This document shows positions 1 to 10,226 of a stretch of DNA of 64,000 nucleotides, piece after piece. The translations under genes and the position numbers were made by a program. How positions within the stretch are numbered: the first letter of the stretch is position 1; each line of letters opens with the position of its first letter. The notes below the pieces were generated by a model that did not search any database, was not told the origin of the DNA, and was given only the letters and a program-made list of their open reading frames with translations. The stretch lies in contig JBCAQO010000002.1 of the NCBI GenBank assembly GCA_039111635.1, positions 3,286,001-3,350,000 on the forward strand. The letters run 5' to 3'. The DNA comes from Heterobasidion occidentale. Lineage: Eukaryota; Basidiomycota; Agaricomycetes; Russulales; Bondarzewiaceae.

Positions 1-17
1 GCCTGCCAGTCCCAAGA

Positions 18-25
18 TATATAAA
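18..25 (+). promoter_or_regulatory. TATA box of the IDO-type gene
   Basis: TATATAAA lies 64 bases before the start codon at 89, a normal place for a fungal TATA box. It suggests a regulated rather than a housekeeping promoter. Only the last 88 bases of the promoter are in the window. Confidence 0.6.
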
Positions 26-88
26 GGATTTGTCCCAGTCGCTATTGAACATCATCCAAACCAACATTCAATACCCAGCGCGCACCCA

Positions 89-1559
89 ATGGACCACCTC
101 AGCACCATATCGTCCCCCAGTGGAACCATGCCGGATCCTGGGTCATTCTTCCGTCTCCTTATGCACGCGCTGAATAGCAGGATATTAGGGAAGAGTATAA
201 CTAGGCCCAAACCCATGAAGTCGTTGGAGGAATACGATATTGACTACGCCACAGGATTTTTTCCTCCGCAGCCCTTGAAGCCACTCGAGGGGGCATTTGA
301 ACTATGGGAGAGAGCGCTGGAAGAAGCAAAGAGAGTATTGAGTCTCGGAAGCGACGTTGCAGAAGAGGCGGTGGCGAAGCAAGTCAATGGAGAGGGCTGG
401 AGAGAAAGGATCCGCTCGGTAAGCCGACATACAGCTGCATGACTTCCACGCCTGATCTCCAAATACATAGCTCCCTATGCTTGACGTGACATGCTTCGAT
501 GATATCCGTCTACTCCAAAGAGCCCACATGGTCCTCGCCTTCTTGATCCACTTCTACGTCCACTCGCAGGTTCCTGCGAGTGATCAATCGCCGATCCATG
601 TCCCAGCCTGTTTAGCAGTGCCGTTGGTCACCGTATCCCGCACACTTGGCATAGCACCTATCCTGACATTTGCCGACGTCGTCCTATGGAACTGGACCCC
701 CATTGATCCGGAACTTCCCTTGTCAGCCACCAACGTCACCTTCATGCACACGTTGTCTGGCACTGCGACGGAGGTCGAGTTCTACATCTTATCGGCAAGG
801 GTCGAGATCCGGGGAGTCGAGATGTTACGAATCATCGACGGCTACGTCCACCAGACAGATCGTACAAGCCTTGCATCGGTCTCCAAGATCGCAAAAGATT
901 TGATGCGGCTGGCTGCCGTTGTTCAGGAACTGATGGAGATCATGGCAAAGTCTCGGGAGACGGTCGACCCATATATTTTCTATTGGAACGTGAGGCCGTG
1001 GTGGAACGGGAGTGCGAGCGGACCAGATAAGCCAAAGTGGATCTACGACGGCGTCCCCGATTCCGATGGACTGGACTTGGACGGGCCATCGGCAGGACAA
1101 AGCACAGTGATGCATGCGTTGGACGTGTTCCTCAACGTCGACCATAAGCTTCAGCAAAAGCGTAGCCCTGCGCCTTCGGAGAGTAACAAGGGTGCCGACA
1201 AGGGATTCATGGAACGGATGCGGCGGTATATGGCCGGAAAGCACCGGGAGTATCTGGCCGACCTAGAATCTATTCCTCAGCCGATCCGATCCTTAGCCAA
1301 GGACACATCGCTCATTCGCGAGCCATACGATACGGTGGTCCTCACGCTGAAGAAGTTGAGGGACGCACACATACGTGTTGCCGTCCTATATGTGGTGACA
1401 ATGGCGAATTCGACACCTCCAGGTTCGTCCGAGGAGACATCCAGGCAACGAAGAACGGGTCCTGCAAGAGGCACGGGAGGCAATGAGGTTTCGACCTTGT
1501 TGAAAGCAGGGAGAGACGCGACCAACCGTACCATGATAAGGGGTAACAAATCGAATTAG
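89..1559 (+). CDS. IDO: Indoleamine 2,3-dioxygenase family protein
   Basis: Heme dioxygenase that opens the indole ring of L-tryptophan to N-formylkynurenine, the first step of the kynurenine route to NAD; cytosolic in known members. Two exons, 89-418 and 471-1559, with a 52-nt GT-AG intron in phase 0, give 472 residues, a usual fungal length. The N-terminus has the family pattern YDIDYATGFFPPQPLKPL. After the intron comes RAHMVLAFLIHFYVHS, then the active-site loop GPSAGQS (residues 315-321). The proximal heme ligand is His368 in AGKHREYLADLE. Fungi often carry several IDO paralogues of differing catalytic efficiency, and the sequence alone does not say which class this is. The Ser/Thr/Arg-rich C-terminal tail of about 60 residues is poorly conserved. 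RPA1 follows on the same strand after about 400 bases. Confidence 0.93.
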
Positions 1560-1968
1560 ACTTGGGGAGAGGCATGGGTCCACTGTACTTGCTTTCGTTA
1601 CATCTTGGTTATCCGGCAGAGCCGGCAGTTTATTTGTTAGAGTGTTGTCTCCGCGTCTAAATTAATCGTATAATTGTATGGGTGCACAGGAATTTCAATC
1701 TTTGAAAGTGCCGATCAGGCCATTTCATGAGAATACTCACAATATTCGCGACCTATTCAATGATAGAAAAGAGCCGATACAGGCCAATTTGGCGAAGGTT
1801 TCAAAAGGGGTCCAATAATTTCGGAGGCTGCTTGAGCGGAGCCTTGAAGTAGCCTTGATGTGCGGACACGCCACATCGTGTGGGATTGTTACATAATAAA
1901 CGCGAACGCGTGTTTATTGATGTTGCGCGCAGGCGCGTTCTTCTCTGTTGAACCACTTGCCATCGGAA
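1560..1968. other. Intergenic: IDO 3' end and RPA1 promoter
   Basis: No ORF with family features. The right half is the RPA1 promoter, with ACGCGT at 1906-1911 followed by GCGCGC-like sequence up to the start codon. No clear TATA box was seen. Confidence 0.7.
1906..1911 (+). promoter_or_regulatory. MluI cell-cycle box (ACGCGT) upstream of RPA1
   Basis: A palindromic ACGCGT sits 58 bases before the RPA1 start codon. In yeasts this element binds MBF and drives G1/S transcription of replication genes, including RPA subunits. Its function here is inferred from position and known biology. One such hexamer is expected about every 4 kb by chance. Confidence 0.5.
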
Positions 1969-4244
1969 ATGAACACCAAAATCCCTCAACTCACAAGTGG
2001 CATCTGCGAGCGTCTCCAAGTCGGAGACCGCGATGACCAGGAACTATGGGATAGCTCTCCCACCGTACAATTTCTTTCGATTAAAAAGGTCTCGGCAGGT
2101 ATCTCGACTGGGACCTCCTCATCTACGGACAGGTTCCGAATCATTGTATCCGACGGCGTGCATTTCGTCCAGGCCATGTTGGCTACTCAGCTCAATCATC
2201 TTGTGGAAGAAGCCGTAATCAGCAAGAATACCGTGGCCAAGCTCGAGAAGATTACTTGTAACGTCATCCAGGAGAAGCGGTTCGTGCCCAGTTGCAATGG
2301 CGTCCTATCCTACGATATCTCATACCTATATAGCTTGGTTGTTATACTTGCACTGAGTGTCGTACACAAGGAAGCGCCAAAGATCGGGACTCCTATTGCA
2401 TTCGGGCCAGACAAAGTCCCGGGTTCAAGTGTCTCAGCCAAAGACACGCCTACCTCTAGCTCTACTGCGGCCTTGACGGTAGCCCCAGCCCCAGCCCCAG
2501 CCCCAGCCACCCGTTCAGGTGGTGTGCCCTCAGCTTCGACTCAGAAAGGCGGCCGGAACAGTACGATCTTTCCTATTGAAGGTCTTAGCCCCTATCAGAA
2601 CAATTGGAAGATCAGGGCAAGAGTTACACAGAAATCTGACATCCGAACTTACTCGAATCAACGTGGCGAAGGCAAGTTCTTCAACGTCACTTTCATGGAC
2701 GATACTGGGGAGATCAAAGGGACTGGATTCAACACCGTCGTGGATGAGCTGTACGAGAAGCTTCAAGAGGACAAGGTTTACTTCATCTCCAAGGCTCGCG
2801 TCAATTTATCGAAGAAGAAATTCTCTTCGGTATCCAATGAGTATGAATTGAGCTTGGAACGCACCACTGAAATTGAAGAAGTAAGTCCGTTGAATGCTGT
2901 TGATCACTCTGTCTCATATCTTCCTAGTGTCTCGATACGGCAAATCTACCGGTCGTCAAATACAACTTTGTTGAACTTTCTGGTCTCCAGGATTTAACGA
3001 AGGATAGTATATGCGGTACGTCCACCGTGACTACTGAGCATCACAATCCTAAATCCGTCTCCCATAGATGTTATTGGTATCGTTAAGGACATCGGCGACT
3101 TGGGAGAAATCAACACCAGATCAAACCGGACCGTCAGTCCAACAATGTTTTTTTGTGTTGCCACGGCTGAGTTTGTGTTATAGATCCAAAAACGGGAACT
3201 GACAATTGTCGATCGATCAGCATTCTCTGTCCGTCTCACTCTATGGGGCAAACAAGCGGAGCAATTCAATGCAAGTCCGTCCACCGTCATCGCGTTCAAG
3301 GGGGTCAAAGTCGGTGAATTTGGAGGTGAGTAGCACTTTGCGATCACTTCCTTGATAGGGTCTTTACGGTACAATCAAACACATAAGGACGTTCGCTTTC
3401 GATGTTCAGCTCAAGCACTATGGCGGTCAATCCAGACATTTCTGAGGCCCATCTACTTCGTGGATGGTACGACGATGGTGGCGCAAGTACATCCTTCACG
3501 GCACACTCTTCGGCAGGTGCTGGGTCGGGCGCTTCCATCAACCGCAACGAAATGCGCACGATCAACGAGGTGAAAGATGCCCAGCTAGGCATGAACGAGG
3601 AGAAGCCCGACTACTTCTCTACTCGTGCGACGATCATGCATATCAAGTCGGACAATATATCGTATCCCGCCTGCCAAACCGAAGGATGCAGCAAGAAGGT
3701 TGTCGAAAGCCGCGATGGCTGGAAGTGCGAGAAATGTGATCGCAGTTATCCGAAACCCCAGTATCGGTCAGCCCTGTCTAAGCCCGATCTTCGCAACTGC
3801 TCAGATTGACACAATGTACAGGTACATCATGTCCATGGCCGTCGCCGACCATACCGGACAGGCTTGGTTGCAGGGTTTCAATGATGTTGGAGTCGTTGTA
3901 TTCGGTAAGACCGCAGACGAGCTCCATGAAATCAAGGTATGATCTCTCTCGTTCATCTCTTCGGTCACTCAATGCCGTGCAGGAGAATGACGAGGCGGTC
4001 TACAACGACTTGATGCTGAAGGCAACTTGTCACACTTACATGTTTGCGTGTCGGGCGAAACAGGATACGTTTAACGTGAGCCTTTCGCATGACGTACATC
4101 GATGACGGCAACTAACAAATCCTGATTGGCATCGCTTAGGATCAAACTCGTGTCCGCTATGGCATAACGCGCATCCAGCCTGTTGACTATGCTGCAGAGG
4201 CCCGCATTTATGTCGACCTTCTTCGGTCGCCTTGGGCCCAGTGA
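1969..4244 (+). CDS. RPA1: Replication protein A 70 kDa subunit
   Basis: Large subunit of the RPA heterotrimer, which coats single-stranded DNA in replication, repair and recombination in the nucleus. Nine exons: 1969-2279, 2334-2880, 2928-3015, 3068-3132, 3184-3325, 3388-3766, 3822-3936, 3983-4075, 4140-4244. All introns are GT-AG of 46-64 nt, giving 614 residues, the usual size. An N-terminal OB fold is followed by a Pro/Ala/Ser linker and the DBD-A start GLSPYQNNWKIRARVTQK. DBD-B follows around TKDSIC/DVIGIVKDIGDLGEIN. DBD-C carries a four-cysteine zinc site at Cys480, Cys485, Cys498 and Cys501. The ATG at 1969 is chosen because the frame upstream of it has no other ATG. The linker contains a GC-rich hexamer repeat. 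It ends about 250 bases from a gene on the opposite strand. Confidence 0.96.
2481..2508 (+). repeat. AGCCCC hexamer microsatellite in the RPA1 linker
   Basis: Four full AGCCCC units plus a partial one encode alternating Ala-Pro in the flexible linker between the N-terminal domain and DBD-A. The repeat is in frame, so copy-number change would alter linker length without a frameshift. Confidence 0.85.
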
Positions 4245-4499
4245 AAGCTTCGAAGTTTTGTCACCGCTATGCCACTCGACTCGTGCTCTCTCGTGATGTG
4301 AACTGTACCATGTACTCAGTCTTTTTTGTTGGACGCGTAATCAACACAAATTTACAGCGTGAATCCGCATGGCGATTCTGATAATTATCATAAACATAAA
4401 CATGCGATCGTATGTCAGTAGAAGTCGTGAGTGAGTATGTGCTGAGTGTAAATGAAAAGAAGCATCGACATGAAATATCCATGGCGCTATCTACAGGGC

Positions 4500-4982
4500 T
4501 TACGGGGGTCCTAGAGGGAAATGATAAATCTTTCTGCATATCTGCCATACGACGCTCAGTCCGTCCATCACGGTGTCCATCGCATGGTGTGCAAGAACAG
4601 GGAAATCGATCCGAATGCTGGTCGGCAAACGCAGGTGTCGCAGGGGCAGGAGCGCCGACCGCTCCTTGTATGGCGATTTCCCCCCTTGCTTTTTCTCACT
4701 CTCGGGCGGTCTCTTCGAGGGAGGCGATGTGACGTCGATGATGGTTATGGGCGTTTGCTGTGATGACGCATCCGCCGCAGACACTGTCGGACCCGGCGAA
4801 CCCTCCTCCGTCCGCGATACCACCGTGGCCGTGACCGTGACCGTTGGCGACATGTTATCCCATCCCGAACCCAAGATAGTGGAGCAGCTGTCCAACGACC
4901 TCCCGATGCGCCCAAGGTCGTTGTTCATCCCAAGCGTCAACAAGAAGAGGACGAGGAAGAACAAGGACGGGGCTGTGCTCAT
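4500..4982 (-). CDS. Small protein with hydrophobic N-terminus, unknown
   Basis: I do not recognise this gene. The single-exon frame starts at ATG 4982 and encodes 160 residues. Residues 6-18 are strongly hydrophobic (SLFFLVLFLLTLG) and could be a signal peptide or anchor. A Ser/Thr/Pro-rich middle follows, then a lysine-rich stretch and a C-terminal amphipathic segment. It sits tail-to-tail with RPA1 and about 200 bases downstream of the next minus-strand gene. The open frame continues upstream without an ATG, so a 5' exon cannot be excluded. It could be a small secreted protein or a chance ORF; no family motif supports it. Confidence 0.4.
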   Translation of the reverse strand: MSTAPSLFFLVLFLLTLGMNNDLGRIGRSLDSCSTILGSGWDNMSPTVTVTATVVSRTEEGSPGPTVSAADASSQQTPITIIDVTSPPSKRPPESEKKQGGKSPYKERSALLPLRHLRLPTSIRIDFPVLAHHAMDTVMDGLSVVWQICRKIYHFPLGPP

Positions 4983-5179
4983 CGTAACGCGGAAGAGTCG
5001 CGAGACCGACGGAGGTATTGGAGGCGCATCTACCACAGGACGGCCAATGTGAACCCTAAGTTGTGTATAGAAGTACTCTTCGAGGGCATATTTGAGCAGC
5101 CGTCGCGCGCAAGGCAGAGATTGATGATGCGGGAGATTCGACTGAACCGACGTTATTTCGAATTCTAATTAGTTAAAGG

Positions 5180-8136
5180 TTAGCCAAAAATAAGCTGCTT
5201 CCAAGGCGAATGATGCTTGCCGGAGTGGGACTCGACATCGACCCGTAGCCACCCAACTGGGATGCTGAACGTGGGCAGGATGACGCTCATCGCGTGAACA
5301 TCCTTGACCTTCTCCTTGCCTTTGCTCGTGACGCCCACGGGTTTCGCTTCCCTCATGGACTTCTGCCGGACAATGTACACCACTTCCACCGTCCCCGAGC
5401 TCGCTGGATTGATGTGCAGGCGGACCCAAGTGATCCACTCCTTACTGCTCATCTGCTCAAACGCAAGCGCCGACATGCTGTTTTGGTCCAGCTTAGGCGC
5501 TACGGCAGTCTCGTACCGTAGCGGCACGCCGTTCAGGCTTGCAGATGCGATCTCCACCCTGGGCGGCCTGCCGTTGTCCGTTTGCGGCGAGGGCTGCGCG
5601 AGGCCGAACTCCAGCCACTCGTCATCCGTGTCCACCGGGGCGGGAAGTACGACGTGGACGGCATACGCATCGGGCAAGTCGGACCCGACAGACAGCAGGG
5701 GTGTCACAGTAGCGGCGACGGATGGGATCATCAGAGGGCCATCTCTCCGGGGTCGTATGGAGGACAAAATGGTCTCTCTGAGCGCTGATGTGGACCCTGC
5801 ACGGGAGTCTGAAGGAGTCAGAGGCCGACTTGGTGGTCGGCTGGGGCCTTCCGAGTCATCTCGCCGTCCATTGCGGTGGGGTGGCGGTGCGAACGTTGAA
5901 GGCGAGGTGGGACGCAGAGCAACGCGCCCTCCTTCGGCGCTCACCTTCGACCTGCCGCTGCGCGCTAGCTCCGCCTTACGTGCCTTGGGGTCCGCGGACG
6001 AGTATACGTCCACTGCGTCATAGCCAGCGTCAATGCCGTTGCGCACGGTCGTGTCAATCTCCTCGTCGTCCGATGCAAGGACGCGGAAACGAGGGAGTGA
6101 GACAATGAGCTCTCGTCTGCCGTCATCGCTGTCAGAAGATAGAGAGCTATCGTGGGAGTTGTTAGCGTTGACAGGAGCGGGAAGTTGAGTGCGCGGCGTG
6201 ACGAGTACGACGCCTGATATCGTCACAGTGAATACGTTCTTGTGTGGCGGTAAGAGATCGTTGATGTTGAGGTGGACGGTGATAGGTACAGAGGGACGTG
6301 GAGTGTCAGCAGTAGCCGTAGGGGCTCTGCTCCGACCCCTTGAACCGCCGTCTGTAGATAGGAGGGAAGACATGCCAGCCTCGGAGGGTGTCGCTGATGT
6401 GTCGAATGTAAACTCGCCCACGTTCTGAGCTGGCAGGGAAACGCGCAACAGAGATGGTATCGAGGCTGACGTCGAATCCTGCCTGGATGGTGTTTGATGT
6501 ATTGAGGGTCCTGCAGACGGCTCGTCCACAGGCGTAGGTGGATCAAATGAGTGTTGCCTCTCCATCCCGTCCTTCGGGTGCATGGTCCCGCCAATTTCGT
6601 GGCCTGTGTATCCTGCTCCGCCGACGATAGTCCATTTGGGCTCGTGGCCCCCGACCCAACTGACTTCCGCATTCTTGGCCTCAAGGGCAATGTCCATACC
6701 CAAAAGCGTGGCAACTCCTGGGAACCATATGCCCGAGCAAGATCCCGTGTACTCCAGTCGCATTAAAATCCCATCTTTCTTGCTCCCGCGATCACGTCCG
6801 CGCCCTAAGATAGTACAAGCCATCTCTGCGCGCGCGTTTCCTACGCCGACGCGGCGTCTTCCGTCTCGAGCGCCGTCGTCGACGCCACGAACAGGAGCAG
6901 CCCAGCGAACACGGACGCGCTCGGTGCTTGGAAATGTTCCCTGGATTCCGACTCCATCAGGAAACCCGGGCGCGCTGGCTGAATCGCTACTTTCGTCGTC
7001 TGCAAAATTCTGATACAGATAGGACGATGGGCGACGTGAGCCTGGTGAGCGCGTCACGTGGGGATCAGCCGTCATGTCCCAAGTTGCATCCGTTTCAGCC
7101 TCTGTGGAGGATATTGACTGCGTAGATGAATTCGTGGCGTTGGGCGGAAACAAGCGAAGTTTCAGATTATTCTGGAGACATCTGGGAGTCGGAATGGAGA
7201 GCTTGATGGAACAGATATTAGGCAAGCGATGATTTGTCTAGATGGGCTCGAGACTTACGAGCCAAGGTGCCCTTGGTGGAGAAGACAAATACGGAACCAT
7301 CAAGCTGATGCCTGCCATAAACATGACAACATTCTTTTCGCCAATAGATCCCCGTCTACTCCGAGAAGGGGTGGTGCGTCTCAGGCTATGTCCATCGCCT
7401 TCGATCCCATTCGGCTTGTATTTCGGTGGGAATTCTTTGGGAAGGACGAACGATACGTGATAACCAGTAACGAGGATGTGTCCAGTGTACTTATTGTCAA
7501 GGTGAGGATGATCTGGGTTGCTTGATGTCGACGAGGAGGCCCGAGACGAGTTGATGGTAGATTGATCGAATAAAGTGGAATAGGGTATCGCTGATCGTGC
7601 AGGGAGGTTCAGAGCACGGGCTGCATTGTGGAGGAGTGGAGAGTCGGCGGAGGAGAAATGGTAGGGGACGGAATTGTTGTCGAGAGGGTGCACTTCGTGA
7701 TCCAAAATCTTAACGCTTTCCTCTGGAACGCATACATGAGTAGGTACGATATTTGAAAGTAGAGTGGGTACGATATTGCGATTAGAACCCGCCACTGAAA
7801 TTATGGCATAAAGAGAGCAAGCTCATGGAACCCACCTTTGAAAAGAAGAATCGCGCTTCCTGGGGTAATGCTGTCTACGGGCAGGGTGAGCTGACGAGAA
7901 ATGAAGTAGTCGTCATCGGAAATTGAAAAAAGGATCAGTCGCCGGGCCAAACCCACCTTGAGATACATTTTAATTGCTACATTTGCCTCGTCTCTCTTGG
8001 CCTTTCCCTCGATTGCGAGACGCGTCACTATATTCAACCTTTGAGTTTGTGGGCTGATGGTGCTCGTGCCAGCTGTAGAGGGTGGTGGGCTTATTGTACG
8101 CGAATGACGCGACGAGTATGCTGATGGTGTGGACAT
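5180..8136 (-). CDS. Uncharacterised Ser/Pro-rich protein, 906 residues
   Basis: I do not recognise a named domain. Four exons read 8136-7957, 7890-7836, 7722-7259 and 7201-5180. All three introns (66, 113 and 57 nt) are GT-AG and the frame closes, giving 906 residues. The splice choice restores a continuous hydrophobic/acidic block around LPVDSITPGSAI and EESVKILDHEVHPLD. Folded-looking segments alternate with Ser/Pro/Thr-rich linkers. The segments are the N-terminus, the region around GYHVSFVLPKEFPPKY, a glycine-rich block near GIWFPGVATLLGMD, and a C-terminal beta-rich block. No signal peptide or convincing membrane helix is visible. The composition suggests a conserved fungal scaffold or regulatory protein. 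No function is proposed. Confidence 0.8.
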
Positions 8137-10226
8137 CTCCGCAGGACGAATCGCGAGAGGAAAACGGGGAAAATGGGTCGTGGTCACTTGAGAATGTGCG
8201 ACGCGTTGAGATAGATGAGAAAAGAGACGGAAGCAAATGCAGAGCGCACCAACTTGTTCTGCCACCGATTTTGTTTAGTACTACAGGATTTTGCGGAGTC
8301 AGAGTGTGGGCGCTGGGAGGTCTTGATATGAGAGAGCGAGGGAACGAGGTGCGAGGGTGTGAGAGGCAGCGAAGAGGAGAGGGAGACGCGTCGGAATGGG
8401 GGACGAGCGAGGACAAGAAGGGGGACCGGATGCCGATAGCGACAAACAGAGGCCATCTGGCGCGGGAACTGGTCTTCAGTGCCTTGACCGACCTCGGAGC
8501 CACTGACGCGTCGCACCCGTGGACCCACAACGCTCCTTGCTGCCCTCTCTCAGTCCCCCGTCTCTGCTCCTGCATGCTTTTCTAGCCGCACCTCCGCTCT
8601 CCATTCTTCCCCCACAAATTCGCCCTACTTCTCCAGCACCCAGATCACCCCCTAAATCGAGACCAGTCCCAGTCCGTCCGCCGGTTCGTTCCAAAAACCG
8701 AGTTTTGCGATCATGTGAGCAATTCGGACTGAGCAGTCGTGTTGACCGTCGACGACGCACGCAGCAACCTGCAGCAACTCGCCACTTGGCACTGACACCG
8801 GCCACGGCTTGCATGGCTTGAATGTGCGACCGGAGGAGCGTGAGTCCAGCTCTGCACTGCTCATCTGATTACAGGCTAGATACAGCGCGAACATCGACTT
8901 CTTTGTCTTGTGGCCATGGAGCGACCGTAATAGAGCTGAGAGGATCGCGTCAAAAATAACCCCCGAGATACTCAAATTCCAGGCCAAGCGAAGTGCAGTT
9001 CAGTGCCCGTCACCGATCACCTCGCTCAACAGAATCAAATCCTGACTCGTCTTCATTTTGGTCTTATGAAGGAGTCAACGTTTCGGAGGTTCCACCGCCA
9101 TATCCCTGGCATTCCAGGGCCCGTTGTAAGATATACTTAACCTTCCATACTCGCTCTTGATTGCCCGTTGACCCTCTTTGCGACCCTTCAGCGAGCGCTC
9201 CACCGTCCGAATCGGATCTCGTCCGAGATCCTCCACCACTATTTCCCATCCCGTGCACATTGCGCGAGCGCACGGAGCAATCAGGTCGTGCTGTATTGGT
9301 GTGGGTGCACTCTCCTCGCTCACCGCCGGAAATGAGTCCGTTTTGATCGACATCATCTCAACCTAGCGGAAGGGAGTCATGCGCTGCCATCAATTCATCA
9401 GTTGCGTTGCCACCTAGATGCCTGTTCGCTGCGCTTGATCATGCAGATCTGATCAGGCATGCCACGATGCTTGCATTGAGCTTGACGGCATCCGCGACGG
9501 GTGATCGTGCACACATACAAAGTCGTCCTGCATGGAGCAATCAACCCTGTTCGTACCGTGGCCCATCGTCGACGGCGTGCGGATCTGATTATATTCTTAC
9601 TTCCGCCGTGCGACATCGAACTGCTCGTGACTGTCTCACGACGAGCTCCCATCATGCCCGCCCGCAACAGTGCGGTTTCAGGTGCATCGTGCCTACGGCA
9701 GTGGCACGGCCGTACGCTTCATGCTCCATCGTCGCCTGAAGCGGCCTGGATCTCGATGGCGTGTCCATATCCAGTTCAAACAAGCTATTCAGATCCGGGC
9801 TCGCTTCACGAACAATCACTGTTCTATTCCTGGTCATTGGTCTTGCCGGAGTCATAAAGGCTGTTAGAGTATCGAAGCGCGCTGAGCCTTCGCCACCCGA
9901 TCAAAATCGCAGCGCCGAGAACTGCTTTAAGTGGGTGGTCTCCGCTGAGCGGAAGGCATCTCCCGCGCTCCTCAAAGCTGGATTCTAGGCATGCGCTGCG
10001 GGAGAGTCACTGGAAGCCTGTGACACGCAGCCCGTCTTGTTTCAGATCACTGGAACTTACCACGATCATTCTAATAATGAAACTCGTCAAGAGTTAAGTG
10101 CGAATATCAAGAACACAGCGAAACGTGACGATATGATATGATTGTATGGAACTCAAGACCGAAGGCTTAGTATATCAGTAAAGGAAGATGACGAGTAGAT
10201 GATACAAGTACTCTGTGTATGTGATA
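8137..10226. other. Gene-free stretch, about 2.1 kb
   Basis: Only short overlapping ORFs without motifs, introns that join, or codon bias. The left part is the promoter of the 906-residue gene and includes ACGCGT hexamers near 8390 and 8506. The right part leads to the 3' end of the IDE gene. No transposon ends or tRNA were recognised. Confidence 0.6.

Noticed and set aside
4827..4850. GACCGTGA-type short repeat as a possible regulatory element
   Set aside because: It lies within the small minus-strand ORF and is explained by a Val-Thr-rich coding stretch.
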